NCBI GenBank assembly: GCA_949358305.1
Contig: OX442315.1
Span: 31,150,427-31,214,426 of the forward strand
Direction of reading: 5' to 3'
From: Strigamia acuminata
Taxonomy: Eukaryota > Arthropoda > Chilopoda > Geophilomorpha > Linotaeniidae
Length of the DNA stretch: 64,000 nt
A program made the position numbers and the translations under genes. Positions within the stretch are counted from its first letter, which is position 1. Each line of letters starts with the position of its first letter. The notes beneath the pieces are model-generated. The model did not search any database and was not told the origin of the DNA. It worked only from the letters and a program-made list of their open reading frames with translations. This document shows positions 56,065 to 64,000 of the stretch, in pieces.

Positions 56065-56148
56065 TGCTTTTTAAACTGCTTTTTAAACTGCTTTTTAAAC
56101 TACTTTTTAAACTACTTTGTAAACTGCTTTTTAAACTGCTTTTTAAAC
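56065..56148. repeat. 12-bp tandem repeat, seven units
   Basis: Seven copies of TGCTTTTTAAAC with few substitutions (TACTTTTTAAAC twice-like variants, one TTTG). It would encode NCFL repeats in one frame, but nothing supports translation. It sits about 15 bp before a copy of the dispersed repeat family. Confidence 0.9.
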
Positions 56149-56160
56149 TTCAAAGATGGT

Positions 56161-56236
56161 GGCCGATTTAGTCTGTTTTCAGTCGCAGTGGGCATGCGCA
56201 TAACATTTAAACAACAAAACATGTTTAACAGCAAGT
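56161..56236 (+). repeat. Dispersed repeat family A, copy 1
   Basis: GATTTAGTCTG, CGCAGTGGGCATGCGCATAA, CATTTAAACAACAAAACATG and TTTAAC line up with 61218-61290 and 63684-63738. Confidence 0.75.
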
Positions 56237-58032
56237 TACTTTACTGCATGAATGGGCCTTATGATTTAGTAAAAAAAAAAATTAATTTCTGACAAAATGT
56301 TCTCTTTTTAAAAATGAATGGATGGCCCGTGCTCTTGCCTAATTTGCCTTATTAAAACGGGTAGATGGGGATATTAAAAAGGCCGCTATAATCTCTATTT
56401 TCCAAAACCAAATGAGAAATTAATGAGTAGAAATTTGGTTTTCTCTGTAACATTTTGTTTTAGCTTTTGGTTTGGGGTTTTGAAACAAAAAACATTTAAT
56501 CTAATGTCTCAAGCTTGGACCCGAGTAAAAAAAAAAGGTGGGATTTCGTGGAATTTGTTTTCAGTTTGGTTGCAAATTATGCCGTAAAAGTATTGAGTGC
56601 TATTCAAAATTTACTGCTTGCTAATCGAGTTGGGTATCGATTCACATTCCTTTTTTTCTGTCAATGCCCTGAAGCATTTTTTAGTGTTCCTTATAGAAGT
56701 TGGAGAATGAGAAGGTTTCGAAATGACAGGAATAATCAGTTTTATGATTTAGTAATAAAAAAATAATTACTTTTTAATTGTGTTCGTTAGCAATCAAGAT
56801 TTTGCTAAGGAATTGTTGCTGTTTGGGCGATCTGGACATGTTATTGCTTGCTACATTAATGGAATGTGACATTTTATTCATTATAAACTGGTCAAAAATT
56901 TTTTTTTTTTACAATTTACTTCAGTATTTGCATTCAAAATGTCGTGTTACAAGTGTTTTCGGTGTTTGTGTTTTTGTTTTGTGATGTTAAAAGATGCAAA
57001 AACAAAAATATCAAACACACAATAACACTTAAAACACACTTATTGAATGTAGCTTATACTAACTGCATTCAAAAATAACAATACAATTTTAGTTTAAGTG
57101 TATTTTAAGTTTAAATGTTGATTTATTATAAAAATTACAATAAATATACAGTATTATAAATATATAATTATAATTATATAATTAACATAATTTAATTTAA
57201 TAAATAGACAGGAAATGATGTTATTTTTGTTTTAAAATTGAAGTAAAACAAAATATTTTAATTTCTGAATGCAGCTAGTGTTTTGCTTTACTATATTAGC
57301 AGGGGTATAGGTTTCTCATTGGTTCTAGTTAAAAGAATTATATTTCACTTTTGTGTGTAGCAGTTTTCGAATTATAGTGATGGATTGAGGTGGTATTTGG
57401 ATCGCTTCCCAATTTAGTCTTGTTCAGACTGTCGAGTAGCAAATCATATTTTCATAAAAATTTAATTGATAAATGAGAACATTTCGTTTATTCTTTTCAA
57501 GTACTGTGAAGTAATATTGTGTGGTATATTAAATACATTTTAAGTGCTCAAATGTCATTAATCAAATACCAAGACAATTTATTACACTTGCACCTGCTAT
57601 TCAAGAACCTTGAAGTGTTGACTGCTGGCTATTAAATCTCTGCTCTTATTATTGGTCCAAAGGACTTAAACAAGGGAGGAAGGGCTATTTATTAATTTAT
57701 ATAATTTAATAAGCAAGTGTACAAGTTGAAAAATTGCATGCTCAACCAACAGATCAATAAATTGATCAATTACATGTCAGAAGGAATCAAATTGTTGGTC
57801 TCTTCATTTCTTCTCAGGTGCTTTGAAAAGCAGATTAACTTGCGACAAAAGCTGTTATTTTTTGAGAAATAAATTGGATTTGCTATCTTAATTTTATTTA
57901 CAATCACAATAAAGCTAGTAAAAGTAATGTTATTTGCACAGAATTTGGTTTTACTTGCTTAAAGCAAGTGCATCAGGTGTCCTGCCATTTTATTAGTTTG
58001 TCCTGCAAAAAATGTATGTATGTACTACAATA

Positions 58033-58410
58033 AGGGGTTTCATAAATGACACGCCAGGGCTGAAGTGATTGTTCCAATAATCACAATCACTACATTATTG
58101 AGGACCCATGCCAGGTTGAAGTGATTATTTTGCATGGCACATGTCTTTTACTTATACTTTTTTATTTTATTTTATTTTTATTGCTTATTTATTTATTTTT
58201 TTAAAAATTAAATTGATTATTTAATTTTATTTATTTAATAAATTTACAACAAACTCTCTTCTTCAGCACTAACAACTCCTTTTCAGACGATTATACATAA
58301 GCGCTGAAGTGCTGAAGTGATTATTCACGTGATTGGCTCACACAGGTCACACGATAATCGCTTCAGTAGAATAATCGTCACAATCATTTCAGCACCTTTT
58401 TGAAACCCCT
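58033..58410. mobile_element. MITE-like element with AGGGGTTTCA ends and repeated subterminal motifs
   Basis: Ends AGGGGTTTCATAAA and TTTTTGAAACCCCT are inverted repeats. The motif GCTGAAGTGATT and close variants recur at about 58060, 58118, 58300 and 58310, and in reverse (AATCGCTTCAG, AATCATTTCAGC) at about 58355 and 58383. That arrangement is typical of transposase-binding subterminal repeats. Target duplication is unclear (CAATA/CAATG). About 378 bp, no coding sequence. Confidence 0.65.
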
Positions 58411-60589
58411 CAATGACCCAGTTTTTGACTTTTTATACAGCATTGTACTATAATTTTGAAATGCTGAAGTTTGAAGACTTAAAGCAACGTACAGTTTACA
58501 CATACTATAAATGCTCAAATAGAACGTGGGTTTTCTATTGACAGAACCTAGATTTCCCTGACAAATTTTTTAGTGTTCTTGATCAATTTAGATTTTTAGC
58601 CATTTTGTACAATTTAGATATTGAATTCAGTCGTTTGGTTAATTTAAACCCGAGTTGTAAACGATACCACATTGAATGGGCATCCCGTGTTCCATTGGAG
58701 CATTTACTGTAACTTATTTTTTTCTTGTCTGGACCAAAAAACACCTTTGCTTCTTCAGTGTTTTGTTATTTGTTCACCAGGAACATGAAAAACCATTGAC
58801 ATTCAGTGGCATCAGCATTGGCCCAGACTCTTGTCTCAGAGTGGGGTCAATTTTGCTCCACAATAGCACTATCTAGACAATCGCTTGGTCAAGGTGCAGA
58901 ATTGACCACACTGTCTATACAAGAGAACCGGCTAATGCCAATTCCAAAACACTCGTGTTTGTATCACCAATGTTGGGTCTAATTGAGTCCAATGTTATGA
59001 TGTCGGTTGCATTTCTTGTTTCTGAAAACTGTGTTAGATAAAACTGAAAAGCGATTCGACTTGCGTTTTAGACGTTATGAATTTCAAGATTTACATGACT
59101 ATTTTTTCTTTGTAAATGTGGGCTTTTCCTGGGCATAAATCAAATCTAGTTCTAGTTCAGTCCGGCCTTGACAATATTTCATGTCTCTGGTGGTCAAACT
59201 TAAAACCGCTGAAGTGGGGAAGTTTTATTTTTATCTACGTCTGTATGGTACTTGGTCTTTGATACAGAGGTGACAGCAAATAAAATTAATTGAAACAACA
59301 AAACAGTCGGTGCATTTAGACGGTTGATTGTTGGATGTTGGGTCAGAATTATGGATCTTCGGGTTTGTAAGTGAAATTGATGAATTTGTGTTCTCTGTTC
59401 AGTCGTGAGTTTTTCCACCATAAATCTCCTAAGTCGTCTTTACAAAATAATTTAAGAACAATTAAAAATAAATTTAATTCAAAAAAGTTATTAAGACTTC
59501 AGACCAGTTCATGACTTTTGAACCACCGTGTATGTATCCATTCACTTGTTCGGTTCTCTCGATTATCTAATTACCGTACTTGAAAAGTGTTTGGGTATTT
59601 CTGGGCCTGTGTATTATTGAAAATCGGATGATTTTGAAAATTCGAATAATCAGTTTTGTTAAAACTGGATTAATCTGACTAAAGTGCGTCCAAAAAGTCT
59701 GTGGAATGACGAAAAATTTGAAAAAAAATAATTTCCAATATTTTGAATTAATTTTCCTTTTAGGATTACTAAATATACCGGTACCACTCAAGTAATGCGT
59801 GTCTGAGTTCATTCGAACTCGGCCCCATTAAGGATTTTAACAACGACTGGTATTCTTAGTTTCAACTGGAGTCGATTTCAACTGTTTATTTTGCAAGAGT
59901 AGTGTGGTTGCTAGGGATTACTCTAGCAACCCTACATTATTGATGTACAAATATGGTGTTATTGTTTAGACATAACAAGTTTGATCCATTTATCATTTGA
60001 CTCTACCTGTAAACAATATGATTAACTTAGGTGTGTAGCCTGTGGAAAAATTAAAGCTGCATCCATGACATGCTGATCACCTTTTAATCGTTGTGTTGCT
60101 GCTAGCCAATAGCATGGCACACATGCTTTAGTTTATCTCCACTTTGAAAGTGAAATCAAATATTTCATCGTGTTATTACTTAAGGCAAGATATTTTTAGT
60201 CACTTTGTTTAAGGAATAGTTGCAATACTTTTCGGCATGATAACAAATTCATTTTAAGCGAACATGTTTCCATTAACTTTCAAGTTTTGAGTGACGGATC
60301 GATCATATACGTCGTATGTACGAAACAATAACTGTGTGCTGATATGTTTCTGTTTTAAATTATTGTTTATTACCGGTATTAAGAATGCGAATTTGAAATT
60401 GGTGGTAATTCAATGCTTTACTTCTAGATAATTAATTAATTATTTTACCCATTATTTTTCGAAAAAAAAAACGTTAGTTTTTACGCTTCTCGTGTTTCGT
60501 TTATTAGGAAATGTGTGAAACTCCCTCTATATTTGAAACTTAAAAAAAAATTAAATTTAAATATATTTATCTGAATTAGAGACTGGTTT

Positions 60590-61145
60590 TTGGTAATGGG
60601 GAACACCATTCCCAATTGGCATGCTAATACAATTCCACCATTCCGAAAGGAGTTTCTGGATCCGGAAGTTTCCTTCAGGGACCAATGGGAAAGGTGCAAA
60701 CAGATTAGTGTAAGATCAGACTTTATAGGAGGACCCAACTTCTCTTGGAGACCATTGCAAGACAAGGATCTCGGTCCTTTTTCACTCTTGTTCACCGTGG
60801 CGATGTTTAGGGAATGGACAGTTAAGCCATTGCCAGTATTGTGAGCGACAGATGGGCTGCATCTCTGACCCACACGAACAATGGCATTTCGACCATACTG
60901 ACTACAAAGTCTCCCGACAATGTGGTCAGCAGCTTGGTTTAAAAATGCTTCGCAGCAATACAGTGCAAGCAATAAGAAAAGGCACGAGACACTGACCTCT
61001 AGACACTGAATAAAAGCCCATAAACTGTAAATAAAGTTTTTTTTTTGTCATTTTCTATAATACGTGTTGTGCAGTTTGGTGCTATCAGGGCGACCCTAAG
61101 CCTTGATAGCGTCCGTTCACTCACAATTGGGGGCCTGTCCAGGAT
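60590..61145 (+). mobile_element. Probable LTR 3' end with proline-tRNA-like primer-binding site
   Basis: TGGGGGCCTGTCCAGGAT (61128-61145) matches the classical tRNA-Pro primer-binding site (TGGGGGCTCGTCCGGGAT, from general knowledge) at 15 of 18 positions. It follows a CA terminus (61124-61125) by two bases, as a PBS follows a 5' LTR. Upstream lie AATAAA (61009-61014), a T-run and a U5-like tract. The 60590-61000 stretch is open in both strands without recognisable protein. The 5' edge of the LTR and the internal region are not identified; it may be a remnant. Confidence 0.5.
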
Positions 61146-61217
61146 AATTTTTTGCGATTTCAAAAATGTTATATTGGAACATCAAAAAATAACTTATTTA
61201 AAAAAAAATATTACATC

Positions 61218-61290
61218 GGTTGATTTAGTCTGCTCGCATTCGCAGTGGGTATGCGCGCAACATTTAAACAGCAAAATATGTTTAACTGAA
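61218..61290 (+). repeat. Dispersed repeat family A, copy 2
   Basis: GATTTAGTCTG, CGCAGTGGGTATGCGCGCAA, CATTTAAACAGCAAAATATG and TTTAACT closely match 56161-56236. AATGCAGCTAGTG follows 20 bp on, also found near 57268 and, as AATGCATCTAGTG, near 63872. Confidence 0.75.
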
Positions 61291-61570
61291 TTGTAAACAC
61301 AGATTTTCAAATGCAGCTAGTGATTTTCATGAAAAATTGAGACAGAAAGAGAGAGAGAGGGAGGACAATTGTTTATTTTATCGGGTTTGTTTTTCTCTGC
61401 TTGGATGACTCTAAGTATCTACTGAGGCAGCCAAACAAGTATTGATGGATGAAGGTGATAGAACACGTGATAAAAAGGCCACCCACCATTGACGTAACCA
61501 ATATTGACTTACAATTTTTTCGTTTTTTTTTAAATCGACAATATTTTTTCTTCTTCGTCTGCGCATTCCT

Positions 61571-61793
61571 GCTGTGAGCGCAATCGCGAAGTCGACGCGT
61601 CTCTTGTCACACGATGGATGCGCGGTGCAGTAGGGAATCGTTAATTACTTTCCATCTCCTGCTTTTGGGCGAAAATTTTCACGCTGAGCTCTCATGCTGA
61701 CCTTTTTGTTTATTACCTGACCTCGACTCACCTTTACACGTTTCTTTCTTTGCAGGCATTTTATTTCCCTTCCTCGGACAATGACGACGTGAG
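61571..61793 (+). promoter_or_regulatory. Promoter-like block and 5' UTR of the signal-peptide gene
   Basis: GC content rises (CGCAATCGCGAAGTCGACGC near 61578). A polypyrimidine tract and TTTGCAG|GCATTT at 61755/61756 look like an acceptor for a 5' UTR exon. A three-codon uORF (ATGACGACGTGA, 61781-61792) ends one base before the main ATG. Confidence 0.45.
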
Positions 61794-61931
61794 ATGGCGC
61801 CTCTATTGGGCATTTTAGGGGTTTTGTGTATCGTCGCTTTGATGCAAGTGGGCATCAGTGGTCAACGCGCCCCATGTTACGAGTGTGAACTATTCAAAGA
61901 GGAGCACCCCGAGTCTCATCCATACGAAGAG
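61794..61931 (+). CDS. First coding exon of a secreted or membrane protein (partial)
   Basis: 46 codons from the ATG at 61794 to a good donor GAGGAG-type junction (GAAGAG|GTAAGG at 61931/61932, phase 0). The start is a textbook signal peptide, MAPLLGILGVLCIVALMQVG, with cleavage likely after ISG. The mature start is QRAPCYECELFKEEHPESHP then YEE. A CYxC right after the signal peptide is common in Ly6/three-finger and related proteins, but this alone does not identify it. The next exon is not certain. A good acceptor (TTTTTCAG|CTGGCC, near 63952) would add only about 12 codons before TAA, so the real downstream exons are probably beyond the window. Confidence 0.6.
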
Positions 61932-63683
61932 GTAAGGCAATTCGATATCTACTTCCTGTGACGGCAGAGATTACTAGTAGTCGCTGAATAAATGCACGTT
62001 TTATCTGATTTCCGGCTGGGATTCAGTGATAACCTCTCGTTTTGCATTCATGAAGTGAAGCTTACAGTATGTGACAAGAGTAATGCAACTGCTTCCATTT
62101 TTTTCTTCATTTTATATGATTTAAACACTAAATTATTTCACCCTGATATCAAATACGTGGAAATTTAGTTACTGTAGCCGTTCTCTAGCTGAGATTAAAA
62201 GGATTTTTTAATTAAAAATTTGCTCTTTGTTTGAGGACCACCTGATCCTCACCACTCAAAAACACATAGGACAAAAGTAATTCAATTCCAAGGAAATCAC
62301 CAAAAAAGTAAAGAAAACAAAATTTATTCAAAATAATCAAGATATTGTGGCAAAACGTTTTCCATTACTCGAATGAGAATGTTTCTTTATGAATCAAATT
62401 GTGTTTCACAAATTTCACAATTTTGCATTCGTTTTCAGTCAGATTTGGCCATTTACTATCCCTCATGAATTTTTCATGTCGCTAAAAGAATTAAAATCCA
62501 GAGATTACTCTGGATTTTACTTCAAAACTAAAAGTTTGTGTTTTCTAAAAAAAAGCCAGTAATGACTTTTAAGTGTATGTTTTGAATTGTTTTCATTGAA
62601 AAAAATGCAGCCACTGACTTGTCCTAACAGCATCTTAACATATTTTGCAATTCCTAATGCTTATAGCACTGACAGACAAAAACATCTCCAAATTGTGACA
62701 GTTTCTACAATTGAATGTTGATCAAAATGAGGACTTACTAGACATAAATATACTGATTTCCATCAAATACCATCAAATTAGAGTGTGATTTATCACACAA
62801 TATATTTTTTTTCAAATCACTTAATGGCTATTTGGAATAAAGTCTTGAAAATTTGACTTTGATCGTCTTGTTCTTTCTGTGAATGGATGATATTGTCACC
62901 AGAAGACAATTTTGCATCATTCAGGCAATGTTGCATAATATGGAGGTCAATCTCCAGATGTTTTAATGTTAGCAGCTGACTCTAAGCAATCAGCAACAGC
63001 CAATTGGTGGAAAATATGCAGCCATAAACATTTTTGCTAGTTTTTGGGGCAATTTTGATTTAGACGACTACAAGGACGGAAATACGTGCAACTTCTGGAG
63101 GAACGTTACAATAGCACTAAATTTGGAAGTACAGAGTATTTGATAATCTGGGTGAGGAGATTTGGTGTTTAACTCATGAAAAATTAAAAAAATGGGATTA
63201 GTTATATTGCTTTTGGTCACATACGATTAAAGCTGGAAATTTACCAACTTAAATATATGATTTTAAAAAAACTATAAGTTAAGCTACAATTTTTCAAGAG
63301 TGAAATTATCAAAGCTAAGAACAGACAAGAATGATTAAAATTCAATCAGGTTAATTCATTTGTTTGTCTTAGATGACTTAAAATTTAAAAACAAATGGAT
63401 ATCATTTTATTTAGTTGCGTTACAGAATTTTGTTTGAAGAAGTGACTTCTTAAATTATACGAACACTTACCTACCGAACACAAATTACTTCTGCTCGTTG
63501 TGTATGCCAACAGTTTTTTTGAGTGATGGGTTCAGTAGATGCATTTTAAAAGTCATTTAGAAAATTTAAAAAAGTCATTTAGAAATATTTTTAAACAATA
63601 TTTTTAAACAAGCAGTTGTTTAAACTCTAAATTTTGAATGTAAATTTGGTGTCGTTTGGATTGTATCCATCTAACTTCTAAAA

Positions 63684-63738
63684 TGCAGTGGGTACGTGCA
63701 TAACATTGAAACGACAAAACAAGTTTAATTGAAATTCC
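63684..63738 (+). repeat. Dispersed repeat family A, copy 3
   Basis: GCAGTGGGTACGTGCATAAC, ATTGAAACGACAAAACAAG and TTTAATT parallel copies 1 and 2, with about 80 percent match by eye over 50 bp. Confidence 0.65.
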
Positions 63739-63770
63739 AAACAAGTTTTTTAAAGTTTTAAATTTATTGC

Positions 63771-63844
63771 AGTTAAACAGCCTTTAAACAACTTGCGTTG
63801 TTCAATAGGCTGTCTAAAATATGCATTTAGACCGGTTAAAGAAG
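63771..63844 (-). repeat. Dispersed repeat family D, copy 2
   Basis: The reverse complement matches 15521-15595 (GTCTAAATG..ATTTTAGACAGCC..GAACAAC..GTTGTTTAAAG). It lies 33 bp after family A copy 3, so A and D may be parts of a single longer element. Confidence 0.6.
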
Positions 63845-64000
63845 ATAAACAAGACTAAAAGTCTTTTCGAATGCATCTAGTGTATGTATGCTCTGTTGAA
63901 CAAGAGTAAGTGTGTTCAATCTGTGCTTTAACTTATCCTTTGTGTTTTTCAGCTGGCCTGGCGGATAAGATTTTTCTTTACTTTTGCTTAAAGTACTATA

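Larger units (their letters stand above)
37146..61570. other. 24-kb gene desert of decayed and mobile DNA
   Basis: No intact gene is visible. Contents that can be named are listed separately: an SNW1 pseudogene, coding-like debris, a minisatellite, a gypsy relic, hAT and other inverted-repeat elements, an LTR end, and dispersed repeats. Other stretches, such as 39.2-40.7, 41.3-44.2, 45.0-46.2, 47.7-49.4, 54.2-56.0, 57.3-58.0 and 58.4-60.5 kb, are AT-rich with no support for genes, tRNAs or known RNAs. Two slightly GC-richer blocks (40.78-40.98 and 48.33-48.43 kb) have splice-donor-like ends but nothing more. Confidence 0.6.
61932..64000 (+). other. Repeat-bearing first intron of the signal-peptide gene
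   Basis: At least 2 kb, AT-rich. Contains dispersed repeat family A copy 3 (63684-63738) and family D copy 2 (63771-63844). No clear second exon is seen apart from the candidate acceptor near 63952. Confidence 0.45.

Noticed and set aside
55936-56292. 118-codon ORF with NCFL repeats
   Set aside because: Made of a 12-bp tandem repeat and a dispersed repeat; no protein evidence.
59800-59835. GAGTTCATTCGAACTC as a tRNA T-arm
   Set aside because: It is a short palindrome; no acceptor, D or anticodon arms can be built around it.
60481-60972. 163-codon minus ORF and 84-codon plus ORF overlapping each other
   Set aside because: No recognisable protein; both fall in a probable LTR.
37146-61570. 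CRISPR arrays, tRNA genes or operon-like clusters in the desert
   Set aside because: None found: the only regular repeat is a spacer-less 20-bp minisatellite, and no tRNA-like box pair was seen by eye.

Overview
This is a nuclear genomic window from an arthropod, most likely an insect. It is AT-rich, has GT-AG introns that are mostly 50-70 bp, and has long poly-A/poly-T runs. Its Abl protein shares insect-specific N-terminal blocks with Drosophila Abl as I remember it (NIFTEH...[18 protein letters not shown]). Short introns in a compact gene cluster would fit a beetle-like genome, but that is inference and I cannot name a species. There is no prokaryotic material.

Positions 1 to about 37,150 are gene-dense and hold nine conserved eukaryotic genes plus one small unrecognised gene. 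In order: Nup214 (minus, 32-5954), VAMP4 (plus, 6255-7068), a two-exon small secreted-peptide gene of unknown family (plus, 7890-8125), Abl tyrosine kinase (minus, 9621-18756, ten coding exons whose lengths sum to an exact reading frame), LRSAM1 E3 ligase (plus, 19537-22902), DNA polymerase epsilon subunit 3 (minus, 23317-23942), casein kinase II beta (plus, 24339-25698), Pin1 (minus, 26410-27142), EVI5 Rab-GAP (plus, 29622-36021) and TRMT112 (minus, 36569-37145). Several are divergent pairs sharing short promoters: Nup214/VAMP4 (300 bp), Abl/LRSAM1 (780 bp) and POLE3/CSNK2B (about 400 bp). They do not form a pathway; they cover nuclear transport, membrane traffic, signalling, ubiquitylation, replication, prolyl isomerisation and tRNA/rRNA/eRF1 methylation.

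Positions 37,150 to about 61,750 are a gene desert of nearly 25 kb made of decayed mobile and repetitive DNA. I can see a frameshifted SNW1/SKIP pseudogene, unidentified coding-like debris, a 20-bp minisatellite with hints of higher-order structure, and a decayed Ty3/gypsy element (gag zinc knuckles, protease, RT). I also see two short hAT-type elements with intact 8-bp target-site duplications, several other inverted-repeat elements, a probable LTR end with a proline-tRNA-like primer-binding site, and a dispersed repeat family with at least three copies.

From about 61,570 a new gene begins on the plus strand: a promoter-like GC-rich block, a probable 5' UTR exon, then a first coding exon (61794-61931) encoding a signal peptide and a Cys-containing start. 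The rest of that gene lies in or beyond the repeat-filled intron that runs off the window. The best candidates for something not yet described are the small secreted peptide (7890-8125) and the short non-autonomous transposons; I see no clear sign of a new multi-gene system.
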